This document shows, one piece after another, positions 22,058 to 33,527 of a stretch of 64,000 nt of DNA. The position numbers were made by a program, and so were the translations under genes. Position 1 is the first letter of the stretch; every line of letters starts with the position of its first letter. Source of the stretch: Podospora pseudoanserina. Taxonomy: Eukaryota; Ascomycota; Sordariomycetes; Sordariales; Podosporaceae. The DNA is taken from positions 7,364,001 to 7,428,000 of the forward strand of contig NC_085920.1 in assembly GCF_035222485.1 (NCBI RefSeq), written 5' to 3'. Under the pieces are notes generated by a model. The model was not told the DNA's origin. It did no database searches and saw only the letters and a list, made by a program, of their open reading frames with translations.

Positions 22058-25000
22058 CAAGAAATCGAAAGAATTGTGAATCGCGGCTTCTATGGTGGTT
22101 CGCTTTTCCCACAACGCGACAGAAAGGACGGCGATTTCAGACGCTTCCACGTAGCGCAGCAGCAGCTGAACGGTGCTGCCAGTCAGCGGACCCGGCAAAG
22201 ACGGCACGGCGGGAATAACAAAAGGAGCCCAATGCCAGAGGGGGCGCACGACTTTTCCGACAAAAGCTTAACATCCTGTCTTGGGGACCACCAAGCAGAT
22301 GGTCGGAAGCTTGTCGGGGTCACCTCGCGTCATCACCACCTCCGGCCACTCATCGGGCGTGCTTGGGGCGGCAGGGCGTTCTTTGGGGTCCTCGGGGGTT
22401 GTTGTTGGGGTTGGCTTCAAGCTGTGCAAACCTGCTCGCTACGTCAGCCGGCCTCCGGGTCGGCGAAAATATGATGGGGTGTGCCATCCCGTCCCGTGAT
22501 GTTGTTCCTCGAGGATCCGAGCACTTGGGCTACCGGTCTTTTTGGGCTTGGTCCGAAGCTGTGTCAGCATCCCATCTCGATATCCCAAGATCATACGTAA
22601 ATGTCAAGAAAAAAAGGGGTCCTGGGTTGACCGTCTTGGCTTCCTTGCCAAGCGACGGAATACCGATGCCAAGTGGTTCACGGCGTCCTTGTTCGGCTGC
22701 AGGTACCGAACTCGTCGATAAGTTCCGCAACAGACGAATGTGAAAGCTTACGAATGTCGTGGTGTTTGCTGGCGTTGGCTTGGTCGTGGCAGAAGGGAAG
22801 CAACAAAGCTGGCTAGCGGTCAAATGATGCGACTAGTTGGCAGCTAACTACAGCAAAGTATCCAGTACATCTAGCACTTGACGCCTGGGTCAGCCCAATC
22901 ACGAGACGAACCAGATAGGAGAGGTGGATGGCGGTTAGCCCTGTCCCAAACAACATGCAAACACACGTTGCGTGCGGGATTTTTCCATGTCTATCATGAT
23001 GTGCTGGCCAGGCTGGCTGAACTTCACCTTGCTGATATCAGACCATGTTCGTTGCCATGTTGGGAAAGTTCAGAGTGCCAAAGGCCGTCGTGGAACGCTT
23101 GGTTCCTTCTACCCTATTGCATGGTAGAGCCAATCAGACCGCCCAGACGGGGCAGGTTCCATGTCAGGGGCACTGGGAGGGCATACAGAGTAACGCATAC
23201 AAACCTCAATGAAAGCTAGTCTCAACGAACCGATGATATCTCCCGCAAACTTAGCCTCCCGCCTCGGAGCAGGTTGTAAAATGGGGTCGTGAAGAAACGC
23301 CGGTTCTGGTTCTGGTTCCGCCAAGAGATATGGAGCTTTGAAAAGGGCAGGCTCCCACGAGCACGAGGGAACTTGGAATCCAAGATGGTCTCTCGTCCGT
23401 CACTTGTTCTCCATTGCCCAAGGACGCAGAGGAGTGAGTTCGGTCTGGAGACGAGTTCACGCACCAGAGCGGCATCCACACGGCTCCTCCCATCCAAGAG
23501 TGCGGAACACCTCCTCTTCTCCTTCCGTGCCCACACCCCCTCTCCCCATCCTTCACATCTGCCATGTTTTGGGTCGTACTTGGGGAACGGATGGCTGATC
23601 AGGAAGGCCTCTGTACACCCTGAGCGCGGGAAAAAAGACTCAAGCCACAAAGCATACTATCGCGGACACAGCAGGACGCATCCGTTGCTGTGTGAATCAT
23701 GCGGGCTCTGACGAGGTCTTGAGAATACTGCTTCTCAATTGGCAACAGCCCATTGGTGTTTTTCAGTCGACCAGTCCTGAGCGGCAAGCCTCGACTGGTA
23801 TTGACGTCCCAATCCCGGTCGATATCGAACCCGACGTCGTTTGAAGAGCGGGGAAACAAAAGCAACGGAGGGGAGGGGAATGAACAAGCCTTTCTCGGCA
23901 TCGCCTTGCAAGGGTGTCTGTCAGGCCCTTGGGCTTGGGACAGGCCGACGAGAAAGAGCGAGCAGAGTGACGCGCCGGTGAGCGTCCAAGGATCGGTGAA
24001 GGCTTGCCCCTTTGCAGCACGATCGAGCACATCGACTCAAGCCGAGACAGACGAGGCGCAAGAAAGCAATGCCCAGACGGGAGATCGAAACGCCAAGACA
24101 GTCTGACGAGCTGGTGAGTTATCTCGACCTATCCAAGCCGGTCGATGCGCTGCCTTGTGTCGCTGGACCGCCGCGACCCTGCGGAACATCGATCTGCTGG
24201 CTGGACCGGGAGAAGAGTGAAGTTATGATTCTGATTATCCGTACCCGGTCTCTTCCGCTCTCACACCACGCGGCAGATTCATGGACGGCGTGATGGGCGT
24301 TCGGCGATGGACTGTTGGCTGACAGGGCCGGAGATGTTTCTTCCCATGGCTGCTGGAGTGTGCGAGAGTGTGGCTGCCAAGCCCGTGCTTCTTCTGACAG
24401 GGAAAAGAGGTCCGCATTTAGCAATTATATGGTAATAGCATGCTGCTACAAACTGCACGGGGCGGCAGGTTTGGTTGGTGGGCGGCAGAAGTGTTGTTGC
24501 ACTTGGCGTCGTTTTGGGAATGCTGCAGATGCAGTGCATCACAAGCGAGCCAGTCGATGGGAAATCATGGAGAAGGAACGTGGGGGAAGCGATAACAGGC
24601 TCCACTCGCCCTCGGAAAATCGAACGACGATTTTCTCGGTGACGGCTTTCCGTTTTGGGCAGAGTGCGTAGCTGGAGTTTGGTTGACAGTGTCAGTGTAA
24701 GGTCCGGGATGGCTTGTGCGTCCGGCCGGTGAAGGGTGTTGGAAAAGTAACGGGCGGAAACGGATGCCGAAGGGGGAGGGCCGCACGGAGAGCACGCGGT
24801 GACGAACGCCGAGCCCTTGGCAACGGCTCGCTGCGCTGAGTACCTGACATGCCATAAGAACGCCAGGTTCGCCGCCGGGTTGCGTACCAGAATGTCCGGT
24901 AGTTTGTGTCGTTGCCTACCGCGCTTTTGTTCCATCAATTCCTTGCGTCACGCCCCACGAGCAGAGAGACACAGCGGTCGTTGGAAGATGTCCCAGGAAG

Positions 25001-28000
25001 CTGGATATCTTAAGTAAGCAACACACGACAAGTGAGACCTGAATTCGGATAACCGGGGCCCACTGTACGACGATAAAGCAACCCCCTCCCCCCATCAATC
25101 GATCAACCGGCAACTCACTGGCCAGCTTGAGTGAGAATCTAGATTCCTGAGGGGCTGAGAGAGGCCGCACAATGTAACCCGTCTGTTTCTGAACTTGAAC
25201 CTGCCGTTTTCCGTGTGACGGGTTTGCTGAAAGAGGAGGCTGAACTTTATTCTCACGGCCGGCCTTGTGGGACCTGCTGGCGGCGGGTGGAGAGGGCGAA
25301 TGTCGCGTGCTGACTTGCCCTGAGAATAAGACAATCCACATCCAGTGCCATGACACAAGACAATGACGCCCCCAAATCCATTGATTGCAACCCTGTCCGT
25401 TTTGTTTGTCACTTTGTGTTCTTGAAGGAGCGATAACAGGTTTCCAACTGCAGCAAATGATGCAATTGCCGCCGCAAGGATTCCCGCTCTGTTTCTTCTG
25501 ATCAACATGTAACCCCGGCTGAGATCAGCCTTCGGGGGCAGGTCGTTGGGATGCACTGGTGGGATGTTGTCGGTGTTGATGAAAGCTGTTCTTGAAGAGA
25601 CTCGAGAAGAGGACACCACCACCACCAGCCTTTGCCTTAGTGCCCATTAGTTCGATGTACAAGGGCAGGGTAAGCGGGGTAGCCTCCCCCTTTCCCGTTA
25701 GGAGTGAGGTTATTCTCGCTGCAGTTCTGCTAAACAACGGGCACACCACCAGACGATGACGCAAGTCGGCCTTGCAGAGGTCTCAAGTCCGCGGCAGGGA
25801 TTCGCTCAGTTGGGAAAAGGCATCCATCCGTTGCTTTGGTTCTCGAGGTTGGAGTCTCAAAGCTGAAAATGGCTGGCATTTGAAACATGCAAATGTTGCT
25901 TTCTGGCTGCCCCAAATACGCGTACCCATTGCTAGTCACGCTCAGCGTTTCTGATATCGACTAACGACATGTACAAGGTGAGGCCTCGAGGAGCCACAAG
26001 AAAAAGGTAAGAAAGAGAAAAGAGCCGAGATCATCGATTGCGTGTGTAAACGCGGTTCAGAGACCCCGCCAAGATGACAGTCCCGATGCAGCCATCGCGC
26101 TGGCAAAACCGCCACCCTGCTTTCCTCCGGGTATAGTGCAGTTCGATCTGCGATCAACAACATGGAACGCTCACAACAAAAGCCGACTCGCAGATGATAT
26201 TGCGGCATATTTAGGAGGAGGGCTTGGTAATTCCTCGAGTCCTTGGCGCAGTGTATACGATAGGGTAGGTTTCAAAGCCGACTGCTCCGACATGCTCCAG
26301 GAGAGGGGGTTCCTCTAATCAAGAGGTGGCACTAAGCGAGAAATCAAGATAGAGACTTGGACCAACAAGTGAAGCTATCCCATCCCGTCTCTCCGTCTGC
26401 GATTTCTAGAAAGCCACGAGAAGCGGAACAGACGAACAAGGTAACAAATGTGCCCCGCCATCCACCAGCTCTCGATAACCCCTCTCCCCGCAGCAATTCC
26501 TCATCCTCGGCCTCTCGGCGCCTGGTGGGGGTGGAGCCTCCATGCCACCAGTGGAGTCTCTGTGCCCGGTACGTGCACAGGTTCCAGCCGCCAATGTCGT
26601 GCCTGTTGTCACGGGCAGGGGACTCCCCTAAGGCCGTTCTGGTGTAAGTTGAGATGATTTGAAAACTTGAGGTTCTTGAGGTTTTTGAGGTTTCATGGCA
26701 TTGCTTCAATGCAACCTTCGTTCCAGCAGTGCAGGCCTGTTGCCCAGCAGCCCATTGGACGCTCACAAGTAGCCCTCACGGCGAGGAGCTTTTCTGGTGT
26801 CACTTGTTCACACCCGGGCCCCCCTCCAACACTTGTTTGATGATTCCACTGTTCTAATTGCAACACGCAGGCGTGCGGAGTGCATCGGGGGAAGCATATC
26901 AGCGAAATCACTGGTGGTGAGGTCTGTGGGCCCCCTTGGCGTCTGCAATCTCAGAGCGGCCGAGGAGGTAGGTACCTGTACAGCCGCCTACGATTCAGGC
27001 CGCTTCCCAACTCAGTCAGAGACCGGCGCGAGGTTACTCGCTACAACCTCTCTTCGAGTTGCGGTTGCATTTTTATTTATGATTGTGTGAACAACGACGC
27101 CTTCGGCCGCATTGGATTGAGCTCAGTGTGCCCGTAACATACCATGTACCTAGTGAGTGAGCATGAGAGATGGAGAGACGGGACACCCACAGAGCAACCT
27201 GAAAGGTAAGCTTGCGTCTCCGAGTCCGCTCTGGCTGGGGGTTGAGGGCTTCCAGCTCGAAATTATCCAACCTGCGGTTATGTGTTGAGCAGAATAGAGG
27301 AGGACCCCGCTGTGGTTAAGCAAAGCACACCCAGTCCCCATGGTCCCCAGCGGGTTCCATACAGCCACCCTGGAACCACCTAAACGAACGTGCGCTAGCG
27401 CTAACACTCACCCCCACCACCCCGATCGCCCAAAAACCCTCAAGAGCGACCCCCCCGGGATCCTGTTGCCCGCAGCTGTCCATCCGTCCCATACATTACC
27501 AAACCGTCTCGTCTTCTTGAGCCAAAAACTCGTTTTTCGAATCTTTTCCCCTTTCGAAGCCGACCCATCCCGCGATGTCGTTATAGTTTCTGGCCCACGG
27601 GCACATCAACCTTCTTCTCTCTCGCTCTCTCTGTCTTTCTCTCTCTCTCTGCCTTTCTCTCTCTCTCTCTCCATTCCTGGCCGAACAACACCTTCCCATG
27701 CGAATCGACCGCCAAGAAGCGCGAGAGACCACCGGTATTTAAACGTGTAGATCTCGGCCGTTTTGGAGACTTGGACCACAGCGCCACGCCCTGCTACAAG
27801 CTACACAGGGCTACACAAATCTCGCCGTGCTCATTGAGACAGGCTTGGCTGGGAACGACCAGACAGACAGAAAAGATTGCTTCGTGGTCGACTTGCGCGG
27901 CCCTGCATATATATACACCACGGTTTTGCCGGTGAACCTTCTTGCGAGCGCCTTTGCTCCCGCAAGCGTCCACCAAAAAAAAAACCGCAGCAGTGAGCCG

Positions 28001-28442
28001 CCATCGCTGAGTTCCCAGTTGGCTGATTAATAGTGCGAGAAAAAAAAAACAAGAGGGTCCTTTTCCAAGGAGAGGAAAAAGGTGGTGTGTGAGCCCCTAC
28101 CTGCAGCTCGAAGCACCCAGAACCAGACAGGCGTCTTTCTGGCCGTTCCAGCAATAATACCCTTCAGGCATACAGGGTCGACCGGTTACGCCGAGAGTGG
28201 TGGTTTGGTGGTCCCCAGATAAGCCAGTGGTGTACCTTACACTATACATGGTTGAAGCTGGATTTCCGGCTCTCTGGCTACTCAGAACCCCTCGTGCCCT
28301 GTCCCGCTGTGGTTGCGTTCAATCGCACGCTAAGCGGCGGCCGGACCCTGACGTATTGAAGAACCAGACAAGCCGGCTGGCTTTTTGCGTGCCGCTCGTC
28401 TGCTCCCGTTGGGCTTTTTATCGCACTACATAATCGGTCACA

Positions 28443-30830
28443 ATGGCAACCATCTCAGCGCTGGCTGCTGCGGCTACGCAGACGTCCTCATTAGGTATCT
28501 TCACCCTCTTTGATATAAGCCACCAACGGCTCCCCCCTTCTTCTGCCACTTCTGCTTCAGCTTCTGCTTCTGCTTCTGCTTCTGCTTCTTCACCTTCCCT
28601 TCCTCTCCCTCACCATAGTCAAGAAAGCCTTGTCGTCAACCGAACATTCTGCTCAACTTTTCTCTCTCCAGACCCGTCCTCTGTGCGTCCCAATTCCGAC
28701 AGGTCCAGCTACTCATCATCGCCACGCCAATATCCCACCGAGCTTACAGATCCCATTCTGGAAGAGGGTGATGAGACCGACAGCGAGGTCGCCAACGAAC
28801 CCGTCACTCCCGTGAGTGGCCGCCAGTCTCAGGATTTTCAAACGCTTGCCACTCACGAAATCCATCCGGACGTGGCCCAGGAACAGGCCGACCAAAGCGT
28901 CACCTCCTTTCCAGCCGTGCGGGCCGGCACCACGCCCGGCTCCAAGCCGCCCCTGGTGCTGAATACTGACGGTGATACCCCGCCGAGAGCACCCCCCCAG
29001 AGCTCTTCCTCGTCCGTTATTTCCAACACCCAAACAACACCTCGTGCTGCTGAGCCAGCAACGCCGCCGCCGCCCACCGCCGCCGCCTCCTCGGCCGACC
29101 AGGATCCCGCTGCACACCCTCACACCAGGCGGCCCACTTTCAGCAGCTCGTCTCTTCGTCGCAACATGTCGAGCTTTCTCAAACGTGTCACCCATCCGGA
29201 CAAGTCTGACGCCGTCAGTGGTGTCGGATACTCGGAGCACCCGGTGCACGAGAGCGGACGAAAGGTGCCAGCTCGAAGGTGGTCCATGAACAGGAGTTCG
29301 GCTACTACTCGCTCCAACACTCCGCCCTCGCCGGGATCGCCTGTAGAGATGGCTATCCGGAGCAAGGAGCAGGCGTCGACGCCAACCGTGCCCGGCTCCG
29401 ACGAGTTTGTCAAAAAGAAGCCACGTGCTTCGACCAACTTTTTGCGCTCCCGCCCGCATGTTCCGAACAATGCTGAACTGCAACTCAGACGTCGCGCGAG
29501 CAGTTTTGATTACACCAACCAGGAGAAGGTCCTCGTTGCCTCCACGCCACACGGCCCGGTCAACGTTGAGAAGATCGAAAGGCAGATCTGGGAAATGCCG
29601 GCGGAAACCGGCACCGGCCTCAAGGCTCGCCGCATGAGCGTGAGCTTGCCTGATGATTTCGTGGTCGACGTGGTCGAGCTGCAGTCGGAATTTGAGTACG
29701 AGAACAAGCTGCTCGGCCGCCATGCAAAGTCGGTCGGCAAGGGCGGTCACGGCAAGGTCAAGACGATGGCCAGGAAGGGATGCCCCGCCGAACTCGTTGC
29801 GGTCAAAGAATTCCGCCGCAAATCGCGCCTGGAGACGGTGGAGGAGTACGAGAAGAAGATCAAATCCGAGTACACCCTATCCAAGAGTCTGAACCACCCC
29901 AACGTGGTCACGACATTTCGACTCTGCATCGACCACGGCCGTTGGAACCACGTCATGGAGTTTTGTTCGGAAGGAGATCTGTACGGGCTGGTGAAGGAGG
30001 GTTACCTCAAGGGCGACGACAAGGAGAAGGACCGTTTGTGTCTCTTCAAACAGCTCGTTCGGGGTGTGCACTATCTCCACTCCAATGGCATCGCGCACCG
30101 AGACATCAAGCTCGAGAACCTCCTCATCACCAGCGACAGCGCCCTCAAGATTGCAGACTTCGGCGTTTCTGAGGTCTTTTGCGGCTCGCACCCCGGACTT
30201 AGAGAATCTGGAGGCCAGTGCGGCAAGAACATGGGCGAAATACGTCGCTGCGCGCCCGGCATCTGCGGCAGCATGCCTTACTTGGCACCTGAGGTGCTGA
30301 AGAAGGAGGGTGATTATGACCCTCGTGCCGTGGACGTGTGGAGTTCGGCCGTGGTCATGCTTCATCTGGTTTTTGGTGGTGCCATCTGGCAGAAGGCGCA
30401 GGAAGGCGATAACTCCGCCGCCAACAAGAATTTCAACGAGCTTGTCCGTGGGTGGGCGCAGTGGAACGCATCACACAAGGACGCCGAAAACCCGGCCATC
30501 ACGGAGATGGACTATCCCAAAGTCAAGGCGTTCGACTTTGGCGTCAGACCCCCCGCCCTCCGAAGAGTTCTCCTCCAGATGCTCAACCCAAACCCGGACC
30601 AGCGCACCTCGATCCACGACGTGGTCAACAACCGATGGGTCAGGAACATCGAATGCTGCCAGAAGGCCGACAACGAAGAGGCCGACCCGGCTACCACCAT
30701 GATTGACGCATCCAAGAGCGGCTGTCTCATTCGTAGCGGGGAGAAGCTTTTCTGCCACAACCACCTCCCCCCGAAGAAGCAGTTCACCTCTCATTCTCTG
30801 GGAAAGATGCCCGGTAGTGTTGGGTACTGA
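28443..30830 (+). CDS. Hal/Ptk-type serine/threonine protein kinase
   Basis: Read without introns, 795 aa. The N-terminal half (1-410) is Ser/Pro/Thr-rich and disordered. The kinase domain (about 420-745) shows the Gly-rich loop GKGGHGKVK (432-440), ATP-binding Lys455, catalytic HRDIKLEN (His552, Asp554), DFG (572-574) and SMPYLAPE. The insert between DFG and APE with GICGSMPYLAPE, and HPNVVTTFRLCIDHGRWNHVMEFC, are typical of the fungal Hal4/Hal5/Ptk2/Oca2 group. These kinases regulate nutrient and ion transporters at the plasma membrane, including potassium uptake and Pma1. A 177-nt stretch, 28495-28671, has good intron ends (GTATCT...TCTCTCCAG), a CTCAAC branch-like site and no stop; splicing would give 736 aa and remove a Ser-Ala repeat encoded by CTTCTG units. 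Which form is real is open. The specific orthologue (Hal5, Ptk2, Oca2) is not resolved. Confidence 0.9.
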   Translation: MATISALAAAATQTSSLGIFTLFDISHQRLPPSSATSASASASASASASSPSLPLPHHSQESLVVNRTFCSTFLSPDPSSVRPNSDRSSYSSSPRQYPTELTDPILEEGDETDSEVANEPVTPVSGRQSQDFQTLATHEIHPDVAQEQADQSVTSFPAVRAGTTPGSKPPLVLNTDGDTPPRAPPQSSSSSVISNTQTTPRAAEPATPPPPTAAASSADQDPAAHPHTRRPTFSSSSLRRNMSSFLKRVTHPDKSDAVSGVGYSEHPVHESGRKVPARRWSMNRSSATTRSNTPPSPGSPVEMAIRSKEQASTPTVPGSDEFVKKKPRASTNFLRSRPHVPNNAELQLRRRASSFDYTNQEKVLVASTPHGPVNVEKIERQIWEMPAETGTGLKARRMSVSLPDDFVVDVVELQSEFEYENKLLGRHAKSVGKGGHGKVKTMARKGCPAELVAVKEFRRKSRLETVEEYEKKIKSEYTLSKSLNHPNVVTTFRLCIDHGRWNHVMEFCSEGDLYGLVKEGYLKGDDKEKDRLCLFKQLVRGVHYLHSNGIAHRDIKLENLLITSDSALKIADFGVSEVFCGSHPGLRESGGQCGKNMGEIRRCAPGICGSMPYLAPEVLKKEGDYDPRAVDVWSSAVVMLHLVFGGAIWQKAQEGDNSAANKNFNELVRGWAQWNASHKDAENPAITEMDYPKVKAFDFGVRPPALRRVLLQMLNPNPDQRTSIHDVVNNRWVRNIECCQKADNEEADPATTMIDASKSGCLIRSGEKLFCHNHLPPKKQFTSHSLGKMPGSVGY

Positions 30831-31988
30831 GAGATTTGTTTTAGTTATGCATGCTTGGCTTGGCAGGTCGGCGAGGAATTTTCTGCGACACACATGCACT
30901 GGCGTTACACATGGATCAGGGGATTTGTGCACCACAGCATAGCGGTTGTTTGGGCGGTCCAGTTTTTTTTTCCAGTTTTTTTTTTTTTTTTATACACGAT
31001 ACTTGGCGTAGGGAGGAGCTAGCAATGGCGGTCTTTGCCGAGTTGGTTCAACGGCTTTTCAACCACATCGATTCCACACATTCACGCATTCATCCAACCA
31101 TGACACCCCAATGGTTTCTACTTAATCAATCGACGACCGTCAAGCGCGGGACGAGGGAAGACAAGGGGAGAGAGGGCTTGGCAAGAAGCACAGTACATAT
31201 ATGTCTGAATGCTGTTATAAAGCCTCGAACGGGAGACATTTTGGGAGGCAGGCGATTAGTCTCAAAGTTTCGGGCGGCGGACAAGGGCGGCTGTCTGAAC
31301 GAGGTCACTTTTCATGACTCGGATGGAGCTCTATTTTTCCCTCAAAAGGAATGCGAGGCCAAGGGAGGTGAATTATCATAACACACACACACACACACAC
31401 ACACACCACCCACCTATAGTGCCTCTTTATCTAGAAAGAGTGCCCCTTCCTGTTTTCAGTTATTCTCTTTTTCTTTTTCCCTCCTGGTTTTCCCGATTAG
31501 ACAAAAAATAATTCTATACTGTTAAACTATACAACATTTATTATCATGGTATCTCCGGGTTTCTTTTTGTTTTTTTTTTGTTTTTTTTTTCTCGATCTAG
31601 TGAATGTGAGGTTACTGTGTAAATGGTGATGCATGTGCCAAGGGGGACTTGGTCATGGTGGAACCGTCGGACAAAAGGCGAATGAAGAAAAGGCGGGGGA
31701 GTTATCAAACGTCAGTCCTGACTTGCCCAAGGTTGGTATCCCGCCGCCGCTGGTTGTATTACCCAGCTTTGCTAGAGTGCGTACCCTAAAGCATCAGGTT
31801 TTTCTTTTTTTTTATTCATTTGTTTATTTATTGATTTATTTATTTATTTGTGTATTTATTGATGTATTTATATATTCTTTTGGTTTTTTTGAAGGGGTGT
31901 TTTGTTGGGATGATGGGATGGATGGGGCCGGCGGTATGGCCCAAAGTCCGTGACCGTTTGATATCACCGACAATGGTTGAGGAGAGAG

Positions 31989-32083
31989 TGCGTGTATGTG
32001 TATGTGTATATGTGTGTATGTGTATGTGTGTATGTGTATGTGTGTATGTGTATGTGTATGTGTGTATGTGTATGTGTGTTTGC
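31989..32083 (+). repeat. (TGTGTA)n microsatellite
   Basis: Imperfect repeat of TGTGTA/TGTATG over about 95 bases. Confidence 0.9.
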
Positions 32084-33490
32084 ATGTGAATTTATTAGAT
32101 TTTTGGGGGATGCTGGACCCGTTCGGGTGGTGGTTTTGGGGGGGAAGCACTACGCTTCGCTCTTCACATGGGAATGGGTCAGGATTCTCTTCGTGACATG
32201 ACACAGCAGGCACAGCAACAGGACAGGCGGGCACGGCATGAGAAACCGAACCTTACCTTGTGGTTACGAAAGATAGTGGGAAGCACGACAGCAGGGTTGG
32301 TTTGCCGTGGTTGGGGTTTGGTGGGTTGGACCCTGGGATAAAAGAAGAAGAAGAAGAAACCAAATATTGCAAGCACATGTCGTGGTTAGCTTTGGGGATC
32401 GGCGACCCCGGATTTGGGTGTTCTAGAAGGGGAGTACAAGAGTGATGACACATGCATGCATGGCTTGCTTGTGTGTCGAGCAGTGGTTTGATAGGCTTTT
32501 TTTTTTTTTTTTCCGCCCGGTCGGGACCTGCCAGTTGCCTTTGCCTTTGCCTTTGCTGATATCCATGCCATCTCTTTTTTCTCCTTGGCTTTGGCTTTTG
32601 TCACTGCTTACTTGGTTAAAACAGAGAGGGCGGGCTTATTCATGGCCTGTCAGTCAGTCACCGGGCGGCGGGAGGGGCAGCGATAGTAAAACGTGACGGG
32701 GGTTGGCGCTGAGGCCGGTTTATTCCCTAGGCGGGCATGGGCCGGGTAAGAGTTGAGCCATGCTGCAATGCCGTGAGGTTTGATACCCCAAGTTCAAGGA
32801 AGCTCCACCTTGTTCCCTTGCAACTCGAGATTCCACCGCAACAAATCGGCCAGGTGGATGGCACCTTCTGAGAGCAAGATCCGGGGAAAATGTCTTGGTC
32901 TTTTTCTTTCTCAACGGGGGGCGGCGGGGGGGTGCTTGGCCCTTTCCCCAGGGTGTCAGTCAGTCACTTGTCATTCATGTTGTTGTGGGTGAGAGCCCCA
33001 CTTTCCACCCAACACACCCATTCTCACAAGCAGCAGCATCATCGTCATCGCTCGCTTTCGCTCACCCCTCATTTCTCATCCTACTCCCCTTCCTCCTGTT
33101 CAGCCATACGAGAAGCGAGGAAAGCGGTCGTCCAATCCAGTTCTGTCCGGCCAAATTCGAGGGCACAGCGGTCACAAAGATTCTAGAATGCTACACTGCA
33201 TGATGGAGCCTGTGCTCGCCACTGTTGTGTCACAGGATACGCGTATCTCGTTTTTGTTTGTCTTCCCCATCATTATCGTGCTCATGTTAGTCCTGAGTGG
33301 TGGTCGGCTTCTCGGTTAAGGACAGGCAGGAAGGAAGGAAAGGAAGCGTTCCCGGGCTTCCTCTTCCCAGTTGTTTAGTGCGAAAAACTGAGGGATTGAC
33401 CATTTTGGACTGGCTCGTCGGTGAGCCAAAAGACCCAAGATGCTGCCTTGGTGCGGGGGGAGACGTCCTCGATACGGGGACGGGCTTATC

Positions 33491-33527
33491 TTTCTTCTTC
33501 TTCTTCTTCTTCTTCTTCTTCTTCTTT
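33491..33527 (+). repeat. (TTC)n microsatellite
   Basis: About twelve TTC triplets. Confidence 0.9.

Larger units (their letters stand above)
21163..28442. other. Gene-poor region upstream of the Hal-type kinase
   Basis: About 7.3 kb with no open frame that carries a recognisable domain or a splice-supported extension. It holds ATC, TG, poly-A and CT microsatellites (the CT tract is at about 27615-27675). Overlapping open frames on both strands (24279-24938 minus, 25095-25625 minus, 23289-23711 plus) look non-coding. Could hold non-coding transcripts, a long kinase promoter, or genes with too many short exons to see by eye. Confidence 0.45.

Noticed and set aside
24279-25625. Minus-strand open frames of 176-219 codons
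   Set aside because: No recognisable domain; composition resembles random GC-rich sequence and other frames are equally open.
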